Assembly (NCBI RefSeq): GCF_000191885.1
Contig: NZ_AEWI01000006.1
Span: 1-44,193 of the forward strand
Length of the DNA stretch: 44,193 bases
Reading direction: 5' to 3'
Source: Anaerophaga thermohalophila DSM 12881
GTDB taxonomy: Bacteria > Bacteroidota > Bacteroidia > Bacteroidales > Marinilabiliaceae
Below, one piece after another: positions 23,748 to 38,700 of the stretch. Numbering within the stretch: position 1 is the first letter of the stretch; each line of letters opens with the position of its first letter. The translations under genes and the position numbers were made by a program. The notes beneath the pieces were generated by a model. That model was not told the origin of the DNA. It saw nothing but the letters and a program-made list of their open reading frames with translations, and made no database searches.

Positions 23748-26700
23748 TTATCTCACTAACAAAACCGTTCCTGTTTCACGGAATTCTTCGCCGTTAACAA
23801 ATGTTCCGTTCACTTTCCAGACATAAACCGCTTGTGGTGCTAATTGACCTTTATAGAACCCGTTCCAGCCCTCTGAAATATCATCGGATTCATAAATCAA
23901 CTGTCCCCACCGGTTAAATATCTGGAGGTGATAAGTATCCACATCCCTGTATACGGGTTTAAAAATGTTATTTGTTTCACTCGGTCTGTTTTCAATTCCG
24001 CCATCGGGTCTGGGTTTAAATGCATTGGGGAACTTAATAAATCCTTTCGATATGGCAGTAACGGCATCTTCGATGGTGACACTGTCAACGCATCCAAATT
24101 CATTGGCAACATGAAGTGTAACATCATAAACACCGCTTTCGGCATATTCGTGAACCGGATGAGGCTCGACAGAGGTATTTCCATCGCCGAAATGCCATTC
24201 ATATTCCACAGCACCCACCGACAGATCGAAAAATCTGACTTCATCACCGGGCACATATACTTCCTCCGGCATAACACTAAAAGCAGCCTGGGGGTGTTCA
24301 TGCACACGAATAATCTTCTGATAATGCCCTTCAATACCATCGGGTCCCGGAACAGTCAATACAACAGGATAATCACCCGGTTCTTCAAAGGTATGCGTCG
24401 GATTCTGGTCCCCACTGCTGCTTCCATCGCCAAAGTCCCAATGATAATCTCTTACCTGTACGCCAACCGAATAGTTTGTAAAAATAACTTGCAGTGGCCA
24501 GCAGCCTTCATCGACATTGGTAATAAAGCCGGCATCAGGAACAGGACGGTATTCAATACTCACATCATCGTAAGAATCACATCCCTCCACATCAATGGTC
24601 CATCTGAAGGTATTAATACCTTCGCTTAATCCTGTAACCAGGGTATTAAAGAAGGTCGGGTCTTCAAATTCACCTGTACCACCCACGATTCCCCAACTGG
24701 CATCGAGTTCTCCCACGTTATTGGCATTCAGCATGGCCTCTGGATCGTAAACAACCATATCTTCTCCGGCATACGCATCCGTTTTGTTACTTGTAATGGT
24801 AACGGTACTTTCAGTAACACAATCATCGTAAGATATTGTCCATTTATAGAGATTATCTCCAAAGCCGATATTCCTGACGATAGAACTTGGTGAATGAGAA
24901 TCATCAAAATCGCCGGCACCACTGACAACCGTCCATGTACCAATGGCCGGATCAGGCGGATAATTACCATTTAAAGTGGTATAGTTTTCACAGATTGTCT
25001 TGTCGTTTCCGGCATCGCTTTGTTCGGGAACTTTATTGAAAATCTTAACGGTGTCACGTGAGAAGCACTTATCTCCGTTCCAGATTTCCCACATAAGGAT
25101 ATTTTCGCCAAAGCCAAGATTTTCTATCACCGTACCTTCATCAGCGGGATTTTGGAAAGTTCCTGTTCCCGAAACAATATACCATTCTCCCGTGCCATGC
25201 ATAGCCGGGTTGGCATCCAGTTGTGACCAGTCTTTACAATCGGCCACATCAGGTCCTGCATTGGATTGAGTAGGGGTATTATTTTCAATAACAATTTCAT
25301 CAGAGAGTGTACATTGCCCCTTACTTACCGTCCATTTAAGACGGGTAACTCCCGGCACAAGATTGCGTATCCTGGCTCTCGGGTTTGTAACATCCGAGAT
25401 GTAGCCTCCACCTTCAACAACAGACCAATATCCTTCGCCATATTCGGGCGTAGCAGCCATCAGGTCGTGCCTGGGTTCACAAACCTCCAGATCACTCCCG
25501 GCAAAAGGCGTAGATGGAAGGTTATTGATGATCAGCACTTCGTCGGTACTCTCACATATTCCGTTTTCAACAATCCAGCGTAGCACATTATCTCCTTTGG
25601 CAAGATTGGTAACGCTTGCTTTAGGATTATTAATGTCTGAAGACGCAATGGTTGCGGAACCGGCAATTACTTCCCAGTGTCCTGTTCCAATATCGGGTTG
25701 CAGCGCATCAAGCACCGTTTCATCAGCACAAAGCGGCTGCGTATTACCTGCATAGGCGGTACTGGGCGAAGCATTGGTAATAGCTACTTCCTCATAAGTT
25801 TGACAACCTTTGTAGTTGATCGTCCAACGCAATCTGTTTGTTCCCTTACGCAAATTACGAACAGTGGTGTTGGGATCATTGATATCATCAAAGGTAGCCT
25901 GGCTGGTACCTCCGGCAACAATCCAGGTTCCGGTACCCGGCGACGGGTTATTCCCCTGAAGTATTTCGGTATCGGAACAAATGGTTCTGTCGTCACCTGC
26001 TTTTGCCTGGATGGTATTGTAATCGATTTGGACGTCATCGAACGATTTACACCCCTCATGCTCTATGGTCCAGCGGAAGACATTGGCACCAAACTTAAGA
26101 TCGTCCACTCTTGCCGAGGGATCGATCAGAGATGAAAACACGCCGCTACCGTTTCTTATCGTCCAGTTTCCGTTTCCAACAACGGGTGTATTGGCAGAAA
26201 GATAAACAAAGTTATCACATGTGGCGGCATTACCTCCGGCATCGGCAGGGGTAGGCCGGTTGTTAATAATTCTGATGGTATCTACATCGGTACATTCACC
26301 ATTGGTTATACTCCAGGTAAGAAAATTTTCTCCCTGTTCAAGGTTTCGCACAACAGAATATGGATCTTCCGTATCTTCAAATTCGGCAGACCCCCCACCA
26401 CCGATAATACCCCAGGTGCCAATCCCGGGTAAAGGATTATTGGCTTCGAGAAGGGTAGAATCAACGCACAAAGGAGTAGATGCATCATAACGAATAATGG
26501 CTTTTTTAAAGTCGTTCCTGATGACGACATCGTCAAAATCTGAGCAGTTCCCGTTGGTAATGGTCCACCGGAATTTATTCTCACCCACACCAAGATTGGT
26601 AACTTTTGTATCAGGTGCTGTCGGGTCTTCAATATTACCCGAACCGGATATAAGCGTCCATTCCCCGGTATGGTATACATCCAGACTGCCGGAAAGTGTT

Positions 26701-29700
26701 ACACTATCGACACAGACAGCAATATCCCGGCCTGCATGAGGGATGGAAGGCTCGTTATTAATAATAGTAACCGTATCAACAGAAGAACAATATTCGGTTG
26801 AGATGACCCACATGAAACGATTGGTTCCGCGGGCAATGTTACGGGCCATGTTACCGTCAAATTCAGCCGCTCCTTCCAGGATACGCCATTCACCGATGCC
26901 ATGATTGGGAACATTGGGTTCCAGTTTCACACTATCGGTACACAGCGTCTGATCTTCTCCGGCATAGGCTTCTGTAGCGAGCCCGTTAACAATGCTCACC
27001 GTATCAGAAGAATAACAAACATTATTACCAGAGCCTTTTTCAATCGTATATACGAATCTGTTTTCACCCTGCGAAAGACCGGTCACCTCTGTCTCGGGCT
27101 GATCAGGAGTAACAAGCGTTCCGCTACCTGAAATTATTCTCCATGAAACTGTTCCCATACCCGGGTCAGGGGTATTGCCCAGTAATGTATAGGTGTTGCT
27201 GCAGGTATAATCGTCAGAACCTGCTCTGGCATCATCAGGACGGTTGTTGGTAACAATTATGGCATCGCTGGAGGATGATGTTCCCTGACCATAAGAAATC
27301 GTCCATACAAACTCATTTTCTCCGGGGCCAATATCGTAAACGCGCGTTTGCGGGTCCCTGTCATCTTCAAATTTACCTGCCCCGTAATTACCCAATGTCC
27401 ATCGGCCGATGGCATTTTCAGGGTCATTGGCATGCATATCGGCTTCGTCATTACAGGTAAAGATATCAGGCCCTGCATCGGCTTCAATGACATCGCCGTT
27501 AACGATCTCCACTTCATCATAATCGGTACAATTACCAATAGAGACTGTCCATCGGAAAATATTGGGGCCTCTGGTAAGATTTTCAATGACTGTATTTGGG
27601 TCAGATGGATCAATAATGTTTCCGCCACCGATAACAATGCTCCATTGACCAGTGCCACGAGGCGGTAAATGTGCCTGCATTGTAGCCTGACCGCTGCCAT
27701 CATTGATTATCTGGTCCCCACCGGCATCCACATTTTCCACCGCATTGACCAGTATACTGACCACATCGGAAGAAGAACAACCCGACTGGTTGTGCACCAC
27801 ATTCCAACGCAAAATATTCTCTCCCTTGGCCAGTTGTACGCCCACCCGGGGATCGCTGGCTGATCCGTCAAAGACAGCACCACCGCCACCGGACTCTACT
27901 GTCCAGAGTCCTGTATAGCCTGAAGGGACAGGATCGGCATTGAGGTTTACATACCGGTCGCAGGAAACGGTATCCTTACCGGCAAAAGCTTCGACCTGCT
28001 GATTAATGACTTTCAGATCGGCCGTTGAAGAACAATTGCCATTATAAATGGTCCAACGGTAAATATTGGTTCCCAGTCCGATACCGGTTACTCTGGTCGT
28101 CGGATCATTCAAATCTTCAAAATCCCCGCTTCCCTGAACAACGGTCCATCGGCCTGTTTCATAAAGTTCAGGTGTATTCCCCGAAAGAATGGTATCGTTC
28201 TTGCAAATTGTTTGCTCACTCCCAACAGTTGCTTGAGTAGGAGCATTGCTGGTAATTATTATCTCATCGGAACTTTCACATCCGTTTTTGTATAGTGTCC
28301 ATCTCAAACGATTTTCACCATTAACGAGATTACTCACCAGCGACTGATAGGATGTTCCGTTATCGAAGACGACCGATCCGGACGCCGCATCAAGGGCAGT
28401 CCAGTGTCCCACAACACCCGATGGCGGTGGTGTTGCATCTAATTGAACGGAAGACTGACAGGTTGTATAGTCATCACCTGCATCCACATCCAACTGATTG
28501 TTACGAATGATTACCTCGTCATAAGTCGAACAATGTCCGTTCTTAGAGATGGTCCACCGAATAATATTTTCTCCTCTGGCCAGGTTTGTAACCTCAACCT
28601 CATAATCATTGCCTCCTATTGGCGTTATGGTAGCACGTCCCTTCTCAACGGTCCACTCACCGGTACCTTCTACCGGATCATTGGCAGTAAGGACGGTGTT
28701 GGTACTACAAAGGTTGATAACAGCCTCATCATAAATAACAGCCTGATCGGGCTGATCATTCACAATTTCCACTTCGGCATAACTCTCACAGGTGTTTTGG
28801 GTAATGGTCCATCTGATAATATTCGAACCGGGATCCAACTCATATACATTTGTGGATGGAGAGCTGGCATCCTCAAAAACACCGTTTCCTGACTCAACCG
28901 TCCAGCGCCCACTGGTATTCGGATATGCAGGCACCGGCGTTGCATAAAGATCACTTGACCCGTCACAGGTCAGTGTTTTTTCTGCATCGGCAATAACGGT
29001 AAGCGTGTTATTTCTGAGGGTTACCTCATCGCTAATGCTACAACCGTTTCCACCGGCTGCTGTATTGGTAACCGTCCAGCTTAACACGACATCACCGCGG
29101 CTTATATTGGTAACAGAGGAAGAAGGATCGTTTGGTGAAGCAATATCGGCATAGCCGGAGACAACCTGCCAGGTTCCTTCCCAATTTGCATTTATTGTAG
29201 TTGGGTCAACTGCGGCCAAAGTAGCAGAATTTCCACACAATTGCTGATCACTCCCGGCATCGGCCTGGGGAAGAGGATGAACTGCCACCTCAAGAGCAGA
29301 GGTGCTTGAGGAAACACCACAATTGTTTTCTGGCGTTACCGTGACATTTCCAATTGTAGCATCCAGAGCCGGATCCAGGTCTACAATAATTCTGGCGGTT
29401 CCCTGGCCGGAAACAATAGAAAACCCTGTTGGAACAGTCCAGTTATAGATTGAAGCATCGGCAACAGGTGCAACGCTATACGTTATCCCGGTTGTTCCCT
29501 GGCAAATATCTTCAGGGCCTGAAATAACGCCAATGGTCTGTGGCAATTCATCCACATTTATCTGAAGCGTCCTGTTGGGGCCGGCTCCGCAACTATTCAC
29601 AGCATAAACAGACAAATTACCCGTTTGTGCATTGGTAGCAAACTCAACTTCAATCTCCCGTGTGCCATCACCGTGATTAATGGTTGCACCGGTTGGCAAC

Positions 29701-32700
29701 GACCAAACATAGCTGACCGCGTTGGGCACGGGGTCAACAGAGTAGGTTTGTGTACTTCCCTGGCAAACAATATCGCTGCCGTTTATTGCCAGGGGCTGCC
29801 CGGGATATTCACGAACCGTAACCCTCACGCTACCGGATACCGGCTGAGAACAACCATTGGCATCCTGGATGCTTACCAGTTCATAATCGGTGGTAACGGA
29901 TGGTGTAACGCTTAGATCATAAGTATTATTGATAATCGGGCCAACCGTTCTTTCGACACTGTTTTCGGTAAATGTTACTGTCCAAGGTCCTGTGCCGGCA
30001 GTAAAATCAAAAGTAAGATCGGTGCTTAGTCCCTTGCAGATTTCTGCATTCCCGGAAAGGGTCACGTCCGGCAATTCGTTGACGGTCACATCAGCTGTTC
30101 CGGTCCCGGTATTGCTACAATAGGCATCAGTGACGCGTAATATTTCATAAGTAGTGTTGGCAACCGGTGAAACAGTAAAAATATTGAAAGTACCTGTATA
30201 GTTTTCAGTCCAGGTATTCGTACCGTCCGATATCACCACTTCCCAGGGAGAAGTTCCTGTAAGTTCTATCCCAAGGTCTCTGCTTTCGCCTGTGCAAAGT
30301 TCAGCATTACCAAAAATACGGGCAGTAGGTAACGGATGTACTTCTACCGTAGCAATTCCGGTGGCTGTTCCCTTATTGCATGTGGTTCCCTGTTCAACAA
30401 ATCCGACAATTGAATACTGAGTTATTCCGACATCCGGCACGTTATTCGGTTGGAACTGGTATGGTGAGTCGTCAACAGTGTAAGTCTCACCATCGCTCAA
30501 TTCAACTTCCAGTGGACGGGCTGCCGGATTCCAATTCGATGAAATAATCTGAAGCGTTGGCAATGCTCCTTCGCACAATTCTTCACTACCTGTAACAGTG
30601 CTGATTTCAAGCTCTGCCTCCGGTTGGGTAACCACCAATTGTTGCTCCGTGTAACAATCCGTATTCATATTGAAAGCACCATCGCCATAGCCATCGGCAA
30701 AAGCATCGTTATCAAAGGCTACCTCATTGATGTTACTGTCATCAATGACCCGAACCGTATAAGTTCCGGCAGGAAGATTGTCAAAAGTAAAGACTTCTCC
30801 GGATATTGGCGAATGATTGGCTGCTGTTCCAAACGGGCCGCCACTCAACGTTACATAATAAGTTCCCGATATTTCATAAGCCACACCACCGTTGACAGAA
30901 ACTTCAATAATTCCCGTAGATTCGCTGTAACAGTCAACATGTTGCGTGATCGAGGCATTTAACTGCAAAGCAGAAGGTTGCAATATGGTAACATCTTCTC
31001 TTACATCGACCCCGTTGGCATCGATTCCAACCACTTCATATTCGCCGGCAGGCAAACCGGTAAATACAGCATTGTTGTCATTGGTCACCTGATCAACCTG
31101 ACCTTCTCCATCATATAACGTAATGGACTGATAGGGTAATGTTCCGCCAATCATATCCACAGTTATTCGTCCGTTACCGGCAACATTACATGGTCCGACA
31201 TTCCGCTTGCTGACGATAAGTTCCAGTGTAGCGTTTGGTTCTGTTACCGCTATATTGATAATTTCATCAGAACAGGTGTGTTCATCTTCCACATAGACAC
31301 GGTAAATGCCGGCAGAAAGGTTATCAACCACTTCAAGCCCGGTGCTTCCGGGAACAGGATCGCCATTTTCATCGAACCAGAGAATGGTATATGACCCGGC
31401 ACCTCCTGATACCTCAACCTCAATGGAACCGTCACTTCCTCCCGTAGTAGTGACATCCTGCACATTTACCAGAGTGACGGACAAGGCTTCGTCGGGCTGC
31501 GGAACATGAATAAGACTGCCATAAGTGCTTTGATAGTCAAGCACACAACCATTGGCATCGGTGATGACCACGTTGTAATCGCCCGAATGAATATTATCAA
31601 TATCCTCGAGCGTAGGATCGGGTATTGTTCCCGGGCCGGTCCATTGGAAACTGTAGGGTGATGTGCCTCCGGCAACTGTTATGTCAACAGACCCGGTCGC
31701 TTCACCACGACATTCCGCACTGTCAACGACAACATCGGTAACTTCAACAGAGGTGGCCGGCTCGTTCACAGCAAATGTTCGTGTTACAGAACAGGTTGTG
31801 CCGGAAATAACATCGGTAACGACCACTGTGTAACTGCCTGCCTCCAATCCTGAGATATTCGGGCTGGAAGAGGTAAAACCATCCGGTCCGCTCCATGTAT
31901 AATTATATGCCCCCGAACCTCCTGTGACATTAATATTGATTGCGCCGGTTGAAGCCCCGAAACACCTTACATGCGTGATATCGCCGGCAATAGTGATCGT
32001 ATTTGCTACAGGAACAACAATATCTGAAATGGGAAACGTGCAAGGCCCGTTGGGATTACTGTCGGTTACCGTCACTTCATAAGTTCCGGCTGACAATCCA
32101 CTCTGGTCTTCCTGGGTGGCCGACAATCCACTGCCATCCGTTGTTGTCCAACTGAAAGAATAGGGTGGTACACCCTCAGCCGGGGTAATGTTGATGGAGC
32201 CGTTATTGGCACCGGGGCAGGTTTCTGCCTGGACAGTATAAGTAACATCCAATGGTTTGGTAAGGGTCACCGATTTACTGACATTACAATTATGCGCATT
32301 GCCCACATCCACCATGGTAACGGTATATTCACCACCGGGCAAATTGCTCTGGGTAGTGATTGTCGGACCCGATGTATTCACCCCGGGACCTGCCCAAACA
32401 TACTCATAGCTACCTGTACCACCAACCGGGTTAACAATTTCAATGGCATTATTCTGATTGCAATCGGAATTATCAACATTCAATGTAAAATCAAGCGGAT
32501 CGGGCTCATCAACCGTAAAACTCCTGGTTACACTGCAATCGTCAGCATCAGTAATAACGACGGTGTACTCACCTCCCGGCAGGCCGGTCTGATGCCAGGC
32601 CCCGGGTGTAATGTAGGGCGATGCATCCCATGTAAGTGTATAGCCTCCGGCACCTCCGGTTATCGAGGTAATATTAATTTCCCCTTCGGGCGTACCGCCA

Positions 32701-35700
32701 CCACAGTCGTTGTGCGCAACATAACTGTCCACAACAATGGGATCGGGTTCAGGGACATCAACCTGAAGCGTGGTTGTATAGGGAGCACTACTTGTTGCAC
32801 AAATCTGAGAATGGTCGGTCACTTCAACTACGTATGTTCCGGCAGCTAATCCACTTAAATCCTGAGTGGTCGATGTTGCGGGATCATCCCATGAGTAAGT
32901 GTAATTATTGCTGCCACCCGTAACTGTCAGGTCAATAATGCCGTTGGCACCGCCGTTGCACTGAACAGGTGTTACATCAGCAGTAAGGACAGGTTTACCA
33001 GATACCTCAATGGTTTTGGTTACAGAACAACCTCTGTGGTCGGTCACTTTAACACTATAAGTGCCTCCCACAACAATACCTGCAATTTCCACATCCGATA
33101 CCTGAGTAAAGCCACCGGGCCCGCTCCAGACGTATGAGTAGGGCGGAGTGCCTCCTGCTAAACCGTTTAGTACGATAGAGCGGTTATAGTCAACCGAACA
33201 ATCAAGTGAAGTACTCAAAGAAAAATCGATTGCCAATGGCTGGGACACATAATAGGATTTTGTAATCTCGCATCCATCCGCATCAATCGCAGTCACTTCA
33301 TAGGTACCGGCAGTCAGACCGGTCCATTGACCATCGTTGTTACTATCCAATACACCATTCAGATAATAATTAACAGGAGGCGTTGCGTCAATCACATCAT
33401 CGATAATAATAGCCCCGGTGGCACCTCCGTTACAACTTACCGGAATAACAGACGCATCAATGGCAAGAGTTTTCGCATTGTTAACCGTAAAATCACGGGG
33501 ATCCAAAGTACAACCCCGGTCTGTATCCATCAAGGTCAATGTATAAGTACCGCTCGTTAATCCGCTTAAGTCGGAAGTAGTGGCGTAGGGATTCCCCTCT
33601 TTCGCCCAACTGAAGATATAATTTCCTGAACCACCGCTGACTGTAATGTCAATGGCACCGTTGGCAGCCCCGGAGCAGGTAACATCTGTTACATTGGCCT
33701 GAATATCAATGTAAGAAAGACTAATCACGTCATTATATGCACACCCGGAAGGATTGGAGGAGTTGGCATCGGTAATCTCCAGGTCATAATCCCCGGCAGG
33801 AATACCTGTAATATCATTTATGACATAAGGCTGAACATCAGATGTTCGAATCCAAACCAAACTGTTTCCCGTAGTCTGGTTTATTAATTCAATCCGGTAT
33901 GAGTAATCTCCGGAGGCATCAGCCAGGCCACCTTCTATTTCAAGGTCAAGTTCTCCGCCTGTACCATTGGGTTCACATTCAATTTGGGAATCGACACTGT
34001 TGATAACCAACTGTTCAGGTTCAGATATGTTGGTCGAAACATTGGCAGTACACCCATTAACATCCCGGACAGTAAAATTATTGGTGCCGGCAGACAATCC
34101 GGTAACAACGTAAGTATCGCCATTCCAGTTCATATTGATAGCACTGCCGGTAAGATCGTAGAGCGGTGTGCCGCCTTCTGCCCGGAGTGTTACTTCGCCG
34201 GTATTATCACCAAAACATGTGGTAATGTCTTTTTGTCCCGACAGGGTAAGCTCAAGTTCTTCGGGCTGAGTTATCAGGATACCGGAAGAGATTGTCGTAC
34301 ACCCATGAAGGTTCCCCGTAACAATTACCCGGTAAGTTCCGGCCGGAAGGTCGGTAACTGTTAGCGTTGTAGCCTGACCGGATGACGGATACGTAACCCA
34401 ACTGCTGCCATTATAAACTTCCCAGGCATAACCATAGTTACTTCCCCAACCTCCATGGACATTACTCACGGAAATTTCACCGTCATCGCTTTCAAAGCAG
34501 GAAAGGTTTTCAGACTCTATATCAAATGTTATCGGATCGGGTTCATTAATATTAAAGAAAGTTTCAACATAACATCCAACTGCATCGACAATTTGGAGTT
34601 TATAACCGGTTCCGGCTGCCAGTGTTGAAATGGTTTCGCTTCCTCCTACAGCGACAGTCCCCGATATGACACTCCCGGAAGGCGGCGTAATATAGTAATC
34701 ATAAGTATCAGGGGTAGTGGTACCGGGTGTACCACCACTAACACTGAAAGTCACAGCCCCATCTGAGTTTCCTGCACAGGTAGCATCATTATCAATGGCA
34801 AAATCAAGTGTCAGCTCGGGTGGCAACGTAAATGTTATGGTTTCGGTATAACTATTTCCGGCATCATCAATTACTTTAGCTTCATAAGTACCTTCGCCCA
34901 GATTGTTATAATTTGCATAGTCACTGCCCGCCGTTGCAGGAGAAATAACCGTACCGCCTCTGCTTAACGTAATAGAAGCATAAGGAGGAACACCACCGGT
35001 AGCTGTCAGACCAATGGCATTGGTGGCCCCATGACAGGGACCGGGATCACTTTTGGAAATGATCAGACCGAGTGGTGAGTCGGGATCGGTCACCACGAAA
35101 GGATCGGACATTACGGTACATCCGTTGTCATCTGTAACTTCAACAGTATATGTGCCGGCTGCCAGATTAGGCTGAACATAAACGTTATCTACCAGACCAG
35201 TAGCTGTGCCATCCCAGTTAATGGTGGGATAAGAACCGCTGCCACCGGTAATCGTAATCTCAATAGAACCGTTGCTGCCACCGGGTGTGGTTACATTATT
35301 TATAGCTACAGCATTGATCTCAATTCCCGAAGCAGGTTGGTTAACAGTCAGTTCTACAATGTCTGTACAATTATTATCGTCCCATGCTTCGATGCGGTAA
35401 TCACCAGCATCCAAACCGGTAAATGTATATGGATCGCCGACTCCATCATATTGAGAAGCCTGAGCCACCCAGGCGCCCGAAATATCTTTATATATAACAT
35501 AATTAACGCCGGATGCTGACGAGCCCCCAACTCCGTCCACAATTATCCGGGCATCACTCCCGTTATAGCAGGTAACATGTTTATCGACAGAGCCGATTAG
35601 TGAGAAAGCTGTGGCAGGCTCATTTACACTTACTGAAGTATTGGTCATGCAGCCCTTCACATCACGGACATCAATGGTATAAATCCCGACAACCAGACCA

Positions 35701-38700
35701 CCAAATGTATATTGATTCGTATTATCGGTAACCCAATTGGTGCCGCCATCTATACTAAATTCATATCCTCCCGAGCCTCCGGAAGCGGTTACCGTTAATT
35801 CACCGGTACTTCCACCCCCGCACAAAACAGGCTGATCAACAACGCCGGTCAAAGAAAGTGGTGAAGCAGGTTCTCCAACAACAATTCCGGAATAAGTTGC
35901 CGGACAGCCATTTCCATCGGTAACCGTAACTTCATAAGTTCCGGCAGGAAGATAGTTGAAAGTATCACCCGACTGATTTAGTCTGGTTTCCGGTCCGTCG
36001 GTTATTGAGTAAACATAACTACCGTCTCCTCCCGAAGCTGTAACGGAGATACTTCCATCATTGCCCGAATAACAGGAAACAGGAGTTGAAGAATAATCAC
36101 TTACTAAAAGTTTATCAGGTTGGGTAATGGTAATTTCAAGGGTCCGATTAACACATGAAGGAGCATTGGCATCTCTCACCCATGCAGAATAGGTGCCAGC
36201 ACTTAGACCGCTAAATAAGCTTCCCGTTTGCCAATTGGTTCCATAATCATTAGAGTAATCATAATTACCGGAGCCGCCGATAGCTGTCAGCTCAAACTGG
36301 CCGGTTGAATTTCCATTACAGTCAACATCACTATGCGAACCTAAAATTTCATTAACATACAAGGCAGCAGGTTCGGAAACGGTTACCGTGGAAGTATGCA
36401 CGTACGTACACCGTGTATAATTTTCATCTCGTACGGTAACAGTATACTCATCGGCTTCAAGTCCTGTGAAAACATAAGTATATGTGCCATCACCATTGTC
36501 AGTTACACCTGTATTCCGCCATCCGGACGTATAAGATGATGAAGTTGATTCCAAAAGAAAACCTAAAGATCCGGAACCCCCTTCGGCAGTAACTTCTATT
36601 GCTCCATCTACTCCTCCATTGCAGGAAACAGACTGTGTTTCCATGGCACTTGTCACATTCAAAGGTGGTAAAGTGTTAATAATAATATTATCTGAAATGG
36701 TGCAACCATTGGCATCAGTGACTAAAACGGTATATTGACCGGCCGGCATTTGCTCAATCCCGGTACCATCTCCAACAGAAGCAACAGGGTTTCCTCCGCC
36801 ATCGGTCCATTGTACATCATACCCCGAAGGATAAGCAGTCAGATCAGCAAAAGCTGTACCGCCCGAAATATTCACTTCAGCCACTCCTTCACAATCGACG
36901 CCTGCTGTGCATCCGGAACAGCCGACAGGTGAACTGTCGGTTGTTATCGAAAGACCAGAAGCAGGTTGGGTAATAGTAACCTCAACGGGATTGGACAAGG
37001 AACAGCCGATGGCATCTTCTACCTGGAGATAGTATGTGTCCGCAGATAATCCAGAAAATATTCCTGAATTGTTATCATTCACTAAGTCTGTTGAAGTTGC
37101 AGCTGCATCATTATATAAATAAAAATGATAGGGTCCCGTACCATTGGAAGCAGATGCCGTGATTTCACCATCGGTATCGCCGGTACAGGAAACATTGGTT
37201 TTTGTAACTGAAGCAGCCACGTTGTTTACGCGCACCTCAACGGTTCCGTTCATCATAGCTGTACAGCCGGAAGGACTTGGCCAAACGGCTTGTACTGTAT
37301 AATCGCCCGGAGTCGTTACCGGGCTAAAATCGATGGATGGGGCGCTGGCATTACCTGATATTATCTCTATGGGAGAAGAAAAATTATCATTAAGAATCAA
37401 TCTGTAATCAACCCCATCCTGGGAGGCGTCAACTCCAATCGTTACATTATCACCGGGACAGAAGCGACCAGGGTAAGAAGTCGTAGAAGAATTGGGTGTG
37501 ACATTATAAGCGGCTGGTGTCTCTTTTACTGTAAATGTTTTTGTCTTTTCTGAGACACAACTATTGGGACCCACATATTTGTATGTAATAGGATGGTCAC
37601 CGGGTGTAACCACAGAGGGGTCAAACTCGGCTACTCCATCATCCGCTGTAAGATTATTTATACCATTACCGGAAAAGTTTCCTGTCCCTGTAAATCCACC
37701 ACCAACAAAACTTCCCTGCAATGTCACAGGATCATCTGATTGACAATATTCTATCGGGTCTGTAGTTCCCTCAAATGTAACTCCAGGGATTTCATGGACG
37801 GTCACCGTTTCAGACACGGATGTAACACAACCGGTATTGGCAGTATTGTCAAAAGTATAAGTAATGGTATAAGTGCCGTAACCTACGTGCGACGGATCGA
37901 AGTAAAAAGGATCTCCGGTACTGCCTGTATATGAATAGGAAGCAACATGAGTGGTGTCAATTCCATCGTCATAATAAAGTGGAGAACGGCCAACACCATT
38001 CAACGTGGATGAGAAAGTATATACTGCTCCGGAAATACCATCGTTGTTAGGTCCGATTAAATGAGTCCCGTTGTCATTGTCACAATAATCAGAAATGAGT
38101 CCTGAAATATCTATTGTAGGCGCCGCTATAACATTAACATTCAGAGAGTAAGAATCAGAACATGCTCCGGTGTTTATTGTATAAGTAATAGTATAAGTAG
38201 TTCCCGGAATAATATCAGGATGCGACGGATTAAAGTAATAGCCTGAGACTCCGCCTCCGGTAGCCGTATTAATTGTAAAGACACCTCCGGTCTGATTGGG
38301 AACCAACTCAACCGGCCCCTGCGTCTCACAAAACTGCGTTGAGGGCGCATCTAATGTAAATGTGGCATCAATTTCATCAGCAACCGTTACTTCCTGTTCA
38401 ATAATATTATTACAAGTGCCATCATTATATGTGAACCTGAATAAATAATCCCCTGCCCCCTCTGTTGAAGGATCAAAAGAAAACGGAATGGCAGCTGAAT
38501 TGCCGGATTGTGTATAAATGGGAACAGGAATGGCCGGATTGGTATTATCAAAAATTTCCAAAGTTCCGCTTATACCGGATGACGGTACTTCATCCCCATA
38601 AACATTAACAGGGCCATCTGCGGCGCAATACAAAGAATTGAGACCGGGGAACTCCAGCGTAGTCCCAATCTGAATAGTATGCGTAATAGTACCTGTGCAG

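Noticed and set aside
29090..29130. RGD motif in the first stalk unit of the adhesin (NISRGDVVLSW)
   Set aside because: It falls at the degenerate ARGEN/LGGEN position of the repeat, so it is probably a chance variant and not an integrin-binding site.
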